NCBI RefSeq assembly: GCF_000711235.1
Contig: NZ_JOMI01000001.1
Coordinates: forward strand, 186,001-250,000
DNA: 64,000 nucleotides
Origin: Prevotella sp. 10(H)
GTDB lineage: Bacteria > Bacteroidota > Bacteroidia > Bacteroidales > Dysgonomonadaceae
Reading direction: 5' to 3'
Both the position numbers and the translations under genes were made by a program. Positions 44,027 through 52,702 of this stretch are shown here, piece after piece. Every line of letters starts with the position of its first letter. The stretch's first letter is position 1. The notes below the pieces were generated by a model. The model did not search any database. It was not told the origin of the DNA and saw only the letters and a list, made by a program, of their open reading frames with translations.

Positions 44027-45235
44027 ATGAAGAAAAACATCTTTAATCTGAAAACAAAGCAATTGAAAGAGATTGCCCAATCACTCCAAGTCAAAGTAGA
44101 AAACGGCCTTGAGAAAGACAACACTGAAATACAGTGTATTCCTACTTATATCAACCCTAAAACAACAGGTATTGAAGGTTCGGCCCTTGTACTCGACCTC
44201 GGCGGCACAAATTACCGAGTGGCTACTATCGACTTCGAAAACGGCAAACCGTCTATCCATCCCGAAAACGGTTGGAAAAAAGATCTGTCCGTGATGAAAA
44301 CTCCGGGCTTCAGCGAAGCAGATCTGTTTAAGGAACAAGCCGACCCTATAGGAGAAATAAAAATGGATGGCAAAATGCCTATCGGCTATTGTTTTTCATA
44401 TCCTGCAGATTCGATGCTGAACGGCGACGCTGAACTGATGAGATGGACAAAAGGCGTGGATATCAAAGAAATGCTGGGCAAGCCTGTAGGTAAGCCGCTG
44501 ATGGACTATCTGAACAAGGAAAACAATGATATGTTTACGGATATTAAAGTAATCAACGATACTGTTGCCAGCCTCTTTGCCGGACTTACCGAAAGCAATT
44601 ACGATGCGTATATCGGTCTGATTGTAGGTACAGGAACAAATATGGCCACATTTATCCGTCCTGACAAAATTAAGAAACTGAATCCTGACTATAAAGGTGA
44701 AGGGCTGATTCCTGTAAATCTGGAATCGGGTAATTTCTACCCTCCTCATCTTACAGTTATCGACGATAAAGTAGACGCATGCTCTGACAGCAAAGGCGCT
44801 CAACGCTTCGAAAAAGCTGTATCGGGTATGTATCTGGGTGAAATACTGAAATCGGTATTCCCTACCGACGAATTCGAAGAAAGATTCGATGCCCAGAAGT
44901 TGACCAACATCATGAACTATCCTGATATCCATAAAAAAAGATACGTCGATGTATCACGATGGATATACAAGCGTTCGGCTCAGCTGGTAGCTGCATCGCT
45001 TGCAGGGCTGGTACTGGTACTTACTTCGCATGACAAGTCGATCAAGAAGATACAGCTGGTTGCAGAAGGCAGCCTCTTCTGGAGTGAGCACCGTCTGGGC
45101 AAAAACTATAAAGATATGGTATCGGAAGAACTTCGTAAGCTTCTTGAAGAATTCAATCTGAGCGATGTTCAGGTACATATCAGCAAGATGAAGAATGCCA
45201 ACCTTATCGGTTCGGCTATCGCTGCATTGTCTTAA
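44027..45235 (+). CDS. Hexokinase (eukaryotic-type fold)
   Basis: A 402-residue sugar kinase of the hexokinase family proper rather than the bacterial ROK glucokinases. The ATP phosphate loop is LVLDLGGTNYRVATIDF, the sugar-binding region includes FSYPAD and INDTVASLFAGL, and GLIVGTGTNMATFI is the second phosphate loop. It should phosphorylate glucose or related hexoses in the cytosol using ATP. It is transcribed alone from the promoter at 43950 and is followed by an intrinsic terminator. Confidence 0.93.
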   Translation: MKKNIFNLKTKQLKEIAQSLQVKVENGLEKDNTEIQCIPTYINPKTTGIEGSALVLDLGGTNYRVATIDFENGKPSIHPENGWKKDLSVMKTPGFSEADLFKEQADPIGEIKMDGKMPIGYCFSYPADSMLNGDAELMRWTKGVDIKEMLGKPVGKPLMDYLNKENNDMFTDIKVINDTVASLFAGLTESNYDAYIGLIVGTGTNMATFIRPDKIKKLNPDYKGEGLIPVNLESGNFYPPHLTVIDDKVDACSDSKGAQRFEKAVSGMYLGEILKSVFPTDEFEERFDAQKLTNIMNYPDIHKKRYVDVSRWIYKRSAQLVAASLAGLVLVLTSHDKSIKKIQLVAEGSLFWSEHRLGKNYKDMVSEELRKLLEEFNLSDVQVHISKMKNANLIGSAIAALS

Positions 45236-45258
45236 CAGATTCCAAGTAATATAACAAG

Positions 45259-45296
45259 ACAGGTTATTCAGAAATGGATAGCCTGTTTCTTTTAAA
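45259..45296 (+). terminator. Terminator after the hexokinase gene
   Basis: Arms 45259-45269 and 45276-45286 pair over 11 bp with two G-U pairs around a 6-base loop, and TTCTTTT follows. The first ATG of the downstream frame (45274) lies inside this hairpin. Confidence 0.7.
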
Positions 45297-45306
45297 ACAT
45301 CACGGT

Positions 45307-46026
45307 ATGTTGAAAAGCAGCAGGGAAGATTTACGGAATAGAGGTGCCGCAGATGAAGCCGATATCCATGCATATAAAAGCCTCTGCAAAGAGGAACTTT
45401 TCGAAAAAACAAATTCCGCTATCGCTTCAGAGCGCACGGCTGCTATCATAGCTTTACGCGACATATGCGGCTGGGAAGATATGGCTTATACAAGGCTTTT
45501 ACTGGATAGATTGAGCACAGAGAAAGCCCTGTATACAAAGATAGAAATCTGCAATTCGCTGGAGAAAGGAAATGCTGAAACTGCAACCGTCATGTGCGAC
45601 TATCTGGGAAAGATCGGTAAAAACCAACATATATCTATCCCCGATGCGGTTTCGAAGAAAAAAAGCTACCCTCTGCCGCGTGATATAATTGCCCGTACTT
45701 TAGGTAGAATGGACGCTTCTGTATGGGATGCCTTATATAGCAAGTTACAGGATATCGATAATATCAATGTTATATCGGAACTGCTCGATGCTATGGGATA
45801 CCTTGTCTTCAATAATCCGGAATTAGGCAATCCAGAGAATTTCAATCAGATAAAAGAGGTATATAAAAAATACAGTGCTGAAGAGTTGATAGTATGGCGA
45901 ATTACCCTATGTTGTTCTATGTTTCCTATAGTAGAAAGTAAAGATTTGTTACAGTCGATAACGGACAGAGTTTCAAGTAATACAATTATTAAGGAAGCAG
46001 ATCGCAGCCTGAAACTGATAATGTAA
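45307..46026 (+). CDS. HEAT-repeat-like helical protein of unknown function
   Basis: From the ATG at 45307 the product is 239 residues. It is nearly all helical with repeated antiparallel helix pairs (ERTAAIIALRDICGWEDM, TLGRMDASVWDALYSKLQ, VISELLDAMGYLVF), the look of HEAT/armadillo-like repeats that bind proteins. I do not recognise a named family. The open frame starts earlier at 45274, but that ATG sits inside the hexokinase terminator hairpin, so the later start is preferred. It ends just before a strong bidirectional terminator. Confidence 0.75.
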   Translation: MLKSSREDLRNRGAADEADIHAYKSLCKEELFEKTNSAIASERTAAIIALRDICGWEDMAYTRLLLDRLSTEKALYTKIEICNSLEKGNAETATVMCDYLGKIGKNQHISIPDAVSKKKSYPLPRDIIARTLGRMDASVWDALYSKLQDIDNINVISELLDAMGYLVFNNPELGNPENFNQIKEVYKKYSAEELIVWRITLCCSMFPIVESKDLLQSITDRVSSNTIIKEADRSLKLIM

Positions 46027-46047
46027 AAATATAATTATCTGCTAATA

Positions 46048-46078
46048 AAAAAGGATACCCGCTACAGGTATCCTTTTT
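46048..46078. terminator. Bidirectional terminator between the HEAT-like gene and ompA
   Basis: Arms 46048-46059 and 46067-46078 (AAAAAGGATACC/GGTATCCTTTTT) form a perfect 12-bp stem with A and T tails on both sides, so it can stop transcription from both convergent genes. Confidence 0.9.
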
Positions 46079-46103
46079 CTATTGTTTTGAATCTTATGCT
46101 TAT

Positions 46104-47252
46104 TTATTTGGTGGTAGCTGTAAATACTACTACGCGGTTCCACTGGTCAGTAGGGAACAGCTGTTCCTTATCGCCGCTTGCTTTAGTAGTGATACGACTA
46201 GCCGCAATATCATATTTAGTGATCAATACGTTAGCAACAGCTTGAGCACGTTGTTCAGATAGTCTCTGATTAACTGCTGCAGTACCTGTGCTCTTATCAG
46301 CATATCCGGTAACGATTACATTTACCTTAGGATTATCTTTCAGATAACGGGCTGCATTGAAGATGTTAATATCCTGATTTTGTTCAAGCTTAGCACTACC
46401 GATACGGAATACGACAACAGCATTCATCAACACTTCTGTTTCTTCCTTCACTTCTTTAGTTTCCTGAACGATTATCTGTGGCTCAGGCTTCTTAGCAAGT
46501 TCTGTTTTCAATCTGTTTATTTCAGCATCTTTATTTGTAAGCAGAGCTCTCTGATTGTTCAGCTGGCTATTGAGACGGTCTACTTCGGCAGGATCTACTA
46601 CATCTACCATTTCGAATCCGCTTTTGCCCAGATTGAAAGAAAGGCCGACCATAGCATCAATCATACCGTCGTATTTTTTACCTTCCTGACGACCATTAAA
46701 GTTGTCGGCAAGTAAGTTTCCTGCCACTTCTATATTGAAGTTCATTGCGTCATTCAGTCGGAAATCGGCTTGTAAACCTACGCGCGGTACAATAGTGTTT
46801 GTTCTGGATATTCCCCTGTCTTTATTCTTAAAGCCATGAGCATAACCGATACCGGCAAAAGCGATAAAGTTAAAGCCACGGTCTTCTTTGTATGGCATAA
46901 AAAGATTTGTAAGATTTAGTAAACCGTCGACACTGGTCTGGATATACCTGATCTTATAAGTACCGTCTACATTATCGATCTTGTAGTAGTTCTTTGATTC
47001 CCATCCGCCTACATTCAAACGGGCACCCACCTTCGGTGAGAAATATTTACCTAATGAAATGGCAGCATGAGGAGAAACGAGATCACCAAAAGAGGCATCC
47101 TTGTAGTTTTCACTGATTGTGTAAGATACACCGCCTTGCAACTGGATAAACCAATTGTCGCCGAACGTTGCCGGAACAAATGCTTTTTCCTGAGAAAGGG
47201 CGGGGATTGTAAGAGTTGCAAAGATTGCAATGGTTAAGATAAGTTTTTTCAT
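46104..47252 (-). CDS. OmpA-family outer membrane protein
   Basis: The 382-residue product has a signal peptide (1-20, ending PALSQ), an N-terminal beta-barrel-like region of about 190 residues (NWFIQLQGGVSYTISENY), a coiled-coil stretch (LNSQLNNQRALLTNKDAEINRLK; seen at about 231-253) and a C-terminal OmpA/MotB peptidoglycan-binding domain with NVIVTGYADKSTGTAAVNQ and LSEQRAQAVANVL. It probably tethers the outer membrane to the cell wall and is likely abundant. It is transcribed alone. Confidence 0.95.
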   Translation of the reverse strand: MKKLILTIAIFATLTIPALSQEKAFVPATFGDNWFIQLQGGVSYTISENYKDASFGDLVSPHAAISLGKYFSPKVGARLNVGGWESKNYYKIDNVDGTYKIRYIQTSVDGLLNLTNLFMPYKEDRGFNFIAFAGIGYAHGFKNKDRGISRTNTIVPRVGLQADFRLNDAMNFNIEVAGNLLADNFNGRQEGKKYDGMIDAMVGLSFNLGKSGFEMVDVVDPAEVDRLNSQLNNQRALLTNKDAEINRLKTELAKKPEPQIIVQETKEVKEETEVLMNAVVVFRIGSAKLEQNQDINIFNAARYLKDNPKVNVIVTGYADKSTGTAAVNQRLSEQRAQAVANVLITKYDIAASRITTKASGDKEQLFPTDQWNRVVVFTATTK

Positions 47253-47560
47253 TTCATAAAATTTTTGTTACTTCTAGTTAAACAATAATCAGCAGACTTT
47301 GTTCGTCTGCAAAAATAGAACAATTTATTTAACTAATAAATCTATAAATTGATAAATATTTTTTAAAGCAGCTAAATGCCTTATTGATACTGATAAAGGA
47401 ATAAACTGAATAAACGAAAATATATTCGTTTTTTATTATCTCTTTGTTTGCATATTTTCATAAACCATTTTTTTTTGATAATTTTAAGAGCCGAAAATAT
47501 CTCCCGGCAACATTCTTTAGGATATAAATGTTTACACAAAATATATATTATTTATAATTT
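47253..47560. other. Divergent intergenic region upstream of ompA and the antiporter gene
   Basis: The 308 bases hold the ompA -7 element and a small inverted repeat on the left (47292-47317). The rest is AT-rich, and I could not find a convincing promoter for the plus-strand antiporter gene or any coding frame. Confidence 0.55.
47292..47340 (-). promoter_or_regulatory. Probable ompA promoter with inverted repeat
   Basis: On the minus strand TATTTTTG (47310-47317) matches the -7 consensus, with TTTA (47337-47340) 19 bases upstream in place of TTTG. GCAGAC (47292-47297) and GTCTGC (47305-47310) form a perfect 6-bp inverted repeat over the expected transcript start; it may be an operator or a 5' stem-loop that stabilises the mRNA. 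Confidence 0.55.
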
Positions 47561-49933
47561 ATGGCGCACCTTCCGCATTTTATAAGTGACCTCGCGATAA
47601 TACTGATTACTGCCGGGATCATTACCATTGTATTTAAATGGCTGAAACAACCCGTAGTACTCGGATATATAGTAGCGGGATTTCTGGCCAGCCTGCACTT
47701 CAAAAAATTTATAGAAAACCTTGTAGTAAAAGTTACCGACCTTCCCGAAACTCAGGTGGCAGACGTATTTAAAGTATTGCCGGAGATTTCCGACATGGCC
47801 AATGTCAGCATCTGGGCAGAAATCGGGGTTATATTCCTCCTGTTTGCACTGGGGCTCGAATTCAGTTTCAAAAAGCTGATTGATGTAGGCGGTAAGGCTT
47901 CCATTGCTACCCTTATCAATCTGGGATCGATGATTATTATCGGTTATCTGGCCGGCGAGTTGTTCATTGTAAAGATGATAGACGACTGGACATCCATGGA
48001 TAGTATCTACCTCGGTTGTATGCTTTCCATGTCATCTACCACTATCATTATCAAGGCATTCAACGATATGGGGCTGCAAAAGAAGAAGTTTGCAGGCATC
48101 GTGTTCGGAATGCTTATTGTAGAAGATATTGCCGCTATTGTGATGATGGTATTGCTGACAACCTTTGCAGCCAGTCAGAATTTTGACAGCGAACAGGTGG
48201 CTAATAGTGTAGTCAAACTCGTGTTCTTTATGCTTATCTGGTTTGTAGTGGGTATATATATGATACCTACCATGCTGAAAAAGCTGAAGAAATACCTCAA
48301 CGATGAAACCTTGCTGATTGTTTCCGTAGGCTTGTGTCTGGGTATGGTACTGTTTGCTACGGCTGTAGGTTTCTCTGCAGCACTCGGGGCGTTCATCATG
48401 GGGTCGATACTTGCCGAAACAATAGAATCTAAACATATAGAGCATCTGATAGAACCGCTTAAGAATCTTTTCGGGGCGGTCTTCTTCGTATCGGTAGGTA
48501 TGATGATAGATCCGGCCATAATAGGCGAATATGCTGTACTTATATTGATATTAACGCTTGTCATACTCGTCGGACGTACTTTCTTCGCCACTGTTGGTGT
48601 GCTGGCATCCGGCGAAGGGCTGAAAGTAGCCATGCAATCGGGATTCAGTCTGGCGCAGATCGGTGAGTTCTCTTTCATCATTGCATCGCTGGGTATGGGC
48701 CTCGGAGTAATTACCGAAACCCTTTATCCAATTATTGTGGCAGTATCGGTGATAACCACATTCACCACTCCGTACTGTATAAAAGGCGCAGAACCCGCCT
48801 ACAATTTTGTGGCAAAGCGTATACCGAAGAAATGGGATAAACTGATCGAAGGTTACAGCGCATCGGGCTATAATACGGTAAATAAGCAAAACGACTGGAA
48901 GAAACTCCTTCAAAGTATATTAAAACTCGTTGCCATATATTCCACTATATCAATAGCTATCTTGCTTGTATTCCAGAACTTCATCAATCCATATATTGTA
49001 GAATATGTGCCGGGCAGTATCTGGGGAAATATATTGGCGGCGGTTATCACGCTCACCCTGATGGCTCCGTTCCTGCGGGCTATCATGATGAAAAAGAACC
49101 GTTCGGAAGAGTTCAAAACGCTTTGGAAAGACAACCGTTTCAACCGTGGCGCGCTGATATCCTTGATAGTTTTCCGTATCATTATATGTATGGCGTTGGT
49201 ACTTTTGGTATTGATACCGCTGTTCCCTCGTCTGACCGTACTTATGGTAATCATTTCGCTGGCAGTGGTTACGCTGATAATTTTCTCTCAAGGCTTTAAA
49301 AAACAATCGCGTAAGATTGAGGCACGTTTCCTTGAAAACCTGAATCTGAAACAAAAACATGATGAGAAAAAAGCAGCCATTCTTCCTACAGTTGCCAATG
49401 ACCTGCGTTCGAAAGATATACATATTGAGGAATTTGAAATATCACAATCATCGTCAAGTATAGGTAAATCGTTGCGTGAACTCAACTTCAGGCAAAAAAC
49501 GGGCGTAAACGTGGTAACAATCATACGCGGAAGCAGGAAGATAAATATACCCGACGGTAATGAACGCATCTACCCGTTCGATAAGCTTGTAGTATCGGGA
49601 TCGGATGAAGAAATGCAACAACTAGCTCAATACCTGCACGATAAACGAGAAATTGCTTCCCAGATAGAACAGGAAGCACAGCATCATATCAGCCTGTCGC
49701 AATACCTGATTGAACCGGATTCTCCGCTTATCGGTAAAACACTTGCCGGGGCAAGCCTGAGAGATAAGACCGAAACAATGGTAATCGGGGTAGACAGGGG
49801 CGACGAATCTATTATCAATGTTACTGCCAACTTCGTATTCCAAGAAGGAGATATTATCTGGCTGGCAGGGGAAAAAGAAAAATTAAACACATTTGAGGAA
49901 AACTTAGGCGATTTAAAACCTCTGATCCCGTAA
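47561..49933 (+). CDS. Cation/proton antiporter, CPA2 (KefB-like) family
   Basis: A 790-residue protein with about twelve membrane helices of the Na+/H+ exchanger fold (1-420; FALGLEFSFKKLIDVGGKA, MLIVEDIAAIVMMVLL), then more membrane helices to about 590 and two RCK_C/TrkA-C domains (about 632-705 and 715-785). No nucleotide-binding RCK_N domain is seen between membrane part and RCK_C. It should exchange K+ or Na+ for protons at the inner membrane. The glycosylase gene follows after 43 bases. Confidence 0.93.
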   Translation: MAHLPHFISDLAIILITAGIITIVFKWLKQPVVLGYIVAGFLASLHFKKFIENLVVKVTDLPETQVADVFKVLPEISDMANVSIWAEIGVIFLLFALGLEFSFKKLIDVGGKASIATLINLGSMIIIGYLAGELFIVKMIDDWTSMDSIYLGCMLSMSSTTIIIKAFNDMGLQKKKFAGIVFGMLIVEDIAAIVMMVLLTTFAASQNFDSEQVANSVVKLVFFMLIWFVVGIYMIPTMLKKLKKYLNDETLLIVSVGLCLGMVLFATAVGFSAALGAFIMGSILAETIESKHIEHLIEPLKNLFGAVFFVSVGMMIDPAIIGEYAVLILILTLVILVGRTFFATVGVLASGEGLKVAMQSGFSLAQIGEFSFIIASLGMGLGVITETLYPIIVAVSVITTFTTPYCIKGAEPAYNFVAKRIPKKWDKLIEGYSASGYNTVNKQNDWKKLLQSILKLVAIYSTISIAILLVFQNFINPYIVEYVPGSIWGNILAAVITLTLMAPFLRAIMMKKNRSEEFKTLWKDNRFNRGALISLIVFRIIICMALVLLVLIPLFPRLTVLMVIISLAVVTLIIFSQGFKKQSRKIEARFLENLNLKQKHDEKKAAILPTVANDLRSKDIHIEEFEISQSSSSIGKSLRELNFRQKTGVNVVTIIRGSRKINIPDGNERIYPFDKLVVSGSDEEMQQLAQYLHDKREIASQIEQEAQHHISLSQYLIEPDSPLIGKTLAGASLRDKTETMVIGVDRGDESIINVTANFVFQEGDIIWLAGEKEKLNTFEENLGDLKPLIP

Positions 49934-49976
49934 TTTTTTCAGATATTAGCATCCTTACTCTTAACACTTTAATATT

Positions 49977-50801
49977 ATGATTGAAGTACCCGAATCCGCA
50001 ACTATCAGCCGTCAGGCCGAAACGATCCTTGCAGGCAAACGTGTCGCGAAAGTCGTACAGGCTACAAGTCCGCATAAATTTGCTTGGTTTAATGGCGATC
50101 CTGCACTGTATTCCGATCTGCTGGTAGGGCGCGAAATACAATCTGTGAGGGGGCACGGGGCATATGTGGATATCATATTCGACAGCGATGTATTTCTTGC
50201 TATCGGTGATGGTACCAATTTGAGATATTATCTCGCCATAGAAAAGCATCCTGCTAAACATCAGCTATTAATAGAATTCGGGGATAAAAGCTTTATTGCC
50301 TTTACAGTGGCTATGTATGGCGCGATATGGGCGCATAAGGGAGTCTTCGAAAACAAGTATCATCTGGGGAGTCTGAACAGTATTTCTCCGCTCAGTGATG
50401 AATTCGACGAGGCATATTTCGACAGTATATTTAAAGGTGTAAAGAAAGATTTGTCGGTAAAAGCCCTGCTGGCGACCGAGCAACGTATACCCGGCTTAGG
50501 CAACGGCACATTGCAGGATATACTGTTCAATGCGTCACTGCATCCGAAACGAAAGATATCGACTCTCTCCGACTTTGACAAAGGTGAATTGTTTCACAGC
50601 CTGAAAGTGACGCTTAAAAGCATGACCGACAAGGGTGGACGCGATACGGAAAAAGATTTTTACGGCAACTTCGGCGGATATAAGACTATCCTTTCTAAAA
50701 ACACTCATAAGAAACCTTGCCCGAATTGTGGCGGCGAGATTATTAAAGAAGCATATTTGGGCGGTGCGGTATACTATTGCCCTGCATGCCAGAAACAATA
50801 A
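49977..50801 (+). CDS. Fpg/Nei-like DNA glycosylase lacking Pro2
   Basis: A 274-residue protein with the Fpg/Nei architecture: N-terminal beta-sandwich, H2TH motif (ATEQRIPGLGNGTLQDIL, about 166-183) and a C-terminal zinc finger (C248, C251, C268, C271). It starts MIEVPES, so the usual catalytic Pro2 is Ile, while Glu3 and the PE at 5-6 remain. GRDTEKDFYGNFGGY (221-235) matches a region conserved near the C-terminal finger. Fpg/Nei enzymes remove oxidised bases and cut the backbone using the N-terminal amine. Loss of Pro2 may alter the chemistry. It follows the antiporter gene by 43 bases. Confidence 0.9.
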   Translation: MIEVPESATISRQAETILAGKRVAKVVQATSPHKFAWFNGDPALYSDLLVGREIQSVRGHGAYVDIIFDSDVFLAIGDGTNLRYYLAIEKHPAKHQLLIEFGDKSFIAFTVAMYGAIWAHKGVFENKYHLGSLNSISPLSDEFDEAYFDSIFKGVKKDLSVKALLATEQRIPGLGNGTLQDILFNASLHPKRKISTLSDFDKGELFHSLKVTLKSMTDKGGRDTEKDFYGNFGGYKTILSKNTHKKPCPNCGGEIIKEAYLGGAVYYCPACQKQ

Positions 50802-50840
50802 ATATATATATTATTAGAATGAAAAAAGGCAGTGGAAAAT

Positions 50841-50882
50841 CGCACGAGTGGTCGGAAGAAAAATCTTCCGACCACTCGTGTG
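50841..50882. terminator. Long perfect hairpin between convergent genes
   Basis: Arms 50841-50859 and 50864-50882 form a 19-bp stem (one G-U pair) around an AAAA loop. It lies between the convergent glycosylase and MATE genes. It has no good T tract on either strand. Its 30-base core (50851-50880) recurs at 52646-52675. Confidence 0.75.
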
Positions 50883-50934
50883 TGTTAAACTACGCTTTTC
50901 TATTGTATATATTTCCTTGATAACTAGCAGCACT

Positions 50935-52272
50935 TTATTTTTGTAGTAAATTTACTTGTTTCAAGAATCTTATTCTTAATAGTGTAATTGCGATCACCAG
51001 CCCTATCCCAAAACTCATATATAAGCCAATTACCCCTATGTTTAATATAAATGCAAGAAAATAACCGAGAGGTATATTGATAATTATAAAGCATAATAAT
51101 GAAATAGGCATGAGCATTTTTACATCCTGTATTCCTCTAAGTTGACCCACAGATACTAATTGTAAACCATCAAACAAAAGAATAAAGCTATAAAACATTA
51201 ATAACCCGGATGCCAATTCAATAACCGCAGGATCGGAGTTGAATAATTTTATTATATCTTCCCGAAAAAACACAAATACAACTGCAACAAGAACACACCA
51301 TCCTGCCACAAGGTGCAAAGAAGCTACGGACACTTTTCGTAATTGTGCTATCTTTTTTCGTCCGTATTCATGGCTGATACGTATCGTTGTGGCTGCGCTT
51401 AATCCTAATGAAAACATAAATACTAAACCGCATACTGTCATAGTGATCTGATGGGCAGCAATTGCAACTGTACCGAACCAACCTACCATTATAGTAGTTA
51501 AAGTTCCGGTAATACCTTCCGTAGTCGTATTGAAAGATATGGGTAATCCCATTTTTAACAGAGTGAGGTTATATGAAAGGCGGATATTTTTCTTGCTGAA
51601 AAATTGCAAGTAGCTGCGGTATCGTGGTAATATGACAAACCATGCGAATGCCATCACAACCATGCTTACTCGTGAAATGAATGTAGCAAGCCCTGCTCCT
51701 GCTGCTTCCATTCGTGGAAATCCACAGTTACCGAATATCAAAAGCCAGTTGAGCAGGATATTGATCACATTGGCAGTAATGATGATAATCATGTTTATTT
51801 TTGTATTGCCTATTCCTTCCCAAAATCTTTCAAAGCAGCAAAACATCATGTAAGGTATTATAGACCACACGAGATATTTATAATAAGGTATGGCGGCATC
51901 TACTACTTCTACGGGTTGCCTGAGATGATAGAAAAGCGGAATAATAGCTATCTGCAAGAGCATAACCAATATGCTGATAAATGTAAATAGCAATAGTGAA
52001 TTCATCAGATAAGAAGAAACAATCTTTTTCTTTCCTTGCACAAATGCTTCACCTACCAACGGCGTAATGGACATAGATAATCCAGTGATGAAATAAAACA
52101 TGATCAGAAAGACTGATGAGCTGAATGAGACAGCAGCTAACGGTAGAGCACCCAGCGAACCAACCATTGCGTTGTCGAAAATCTGGACGGCAAAAACGCC
52201 TATTTGGGATAGTACTACAGGTGTACCGAGTTTGATTAACTTTTTATATTGAGTTTTATATGTACCAAACAT
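50935..52272 (-). CDS. MATE-family multidrug exporter
   Basis: With the ATG at 52272 the product is 445 residues, begins MFGTYKTQYKKLIKLGTPVV and has twelve predicted helices in two MatE halves, with PLVGEAFVQGKKK in the first half and ISHEYGRKK in the second. It exports cationic drugs or metabolites using Na+ or H+. An earlier ATG at 52311 would add 13 residues without family likeness. The gene is monocistronic and is flanked by two copies of one hairpin sequence; its upstream region carries direct repeats and stem-loops. Confidence 0.93.
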   Translation of the reverse strand: MFGTYKTQYKKLIKLGTPVVLSQIGVFAVQIFDNAMVGSLGALPLAAVSFSSSVFLIMFYFITGLSMSITPLVGEAFVQGKKKIVSSYLMNSLLLFTFISILVMLLQIAIIPLFYHLRQPVEVVDAAIPYYKYLVWSIIPYMMFCCFERFWEGIGNTKINMIIIITANVINILLNWLLIFGNCGFPRMEAAGAGLATFISRVSMVVMAFAWFVILPRYRSYLQFFSKKNIRLSYNLTLLKMGLPISFNTTTEGITGTLTTIMVGWFGTVAIAAHQITMTVCGLVFMFSLGLSAATTIRISHEYGRKKIAQLRKVSVASLHLVAGWCVLVAVVFVFFREDIIKLFNSDPAVIELASGLLMFYSFILLFDGLQLVSVGQLRGIQDVKMLMPISLLCFIIINIPLGYFLAFILNIGVIGLYMSFGIGLVIAITLLRIRFLKQVNLLQK

Positions 52273-52541
52273 AATATGTTGATGTTTAAAAAAGGCCAAA
52301 GGAAAATACATAATTCCTTAACAGCCGAAAGCTTAAATATTACAATGAATAAATAAATATACCGTATATCCGGAACCGGATATGGTAGACAATATTCCAC
52401 TTGTGTTAGTGTGGATATTGGTGAAGATGATCGGAATAATTTTTCTGACTGCCGTAAATATATCGTTGGCAGCAATATTATCCCTTATTAAGCGGAATAA
52501 TTCTTAAACATGCAATTGATATTAATTCTGGTAATATGCTG

Positions 52542-52549
52542 CAAAGGTA
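52542..52549 (-). promoter_or_regulatory. Probable -7 element of the MATE gene
   Basis: On the minus strand this reads TACCTTTGC, the classic Bacteroidota -7 element. The -33 TTTG at 52575-52578 lies 25 bases away, too far for the standard spacing, and belongs to one of two direct repeats, which could mean activator-dependent control. Confidence 0.5.
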
Positions 52550-52570
52550 GTAAAATAAATATTGAATTTA

Positions 52571-52610
52571 TATCCAAATAAACAGAACATATGAACTATC
52601 CAAATAAACA
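52571..52610. repeat. Pair of 14-bp direct repeats upstream of the MATE promoter
   Basis: TATCCAAATAAACA occurs at 52571-52584 and again at 52597-52610, exactly 26 bases apart. The position just upstream of the -7 element suggests a tandem binding site for a regulator. Confidence 0.6.
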
Positions 52611-52632
52611 TAATTGAAAATCAGATAGATAC

Positions 52633-52675
52633 ACAAAAAAAAATAGTCGGAAGAAAAATCTTCCGACCACTTGTG
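52633..52675 (-). terminator. Terminator of the nadABC operon (second copy of the hairpin repeat)
   Basis: Arms 52646-52654 and 52659-52667 pair perfectly over 9 bp around AAAA. On the minus strand the stem is followed by TA and a run of nine T (A run at 52635-52643), which makes a strong terminator 36 bases after the nadC stop. Its 30-base core differs at one position from the hairpin at 50851-50880. Confidence 0.8.
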
Positions 52676-52702
52676 CAGATAATCACTGCCTTTTGTATTT
52701 TA

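Larger units (their letters stand above)
52273..52645. other. Long leader and promoter region of the MATE gene
   Basis: Reading the minus strand: two 14-bp direct repeats (52597-52610 and 52571-52584), a -7 element at 52542-52549 (TACCTTTG), then a leader of about 260 bases with a bulged inverted repeat (AATATTCCAC at 52391-52400 with GTGGATATT at 52411-52419) and a perfect 8-bp dyad at 52366-52383. No coding frame is evident in it. Confidence 0.5.
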
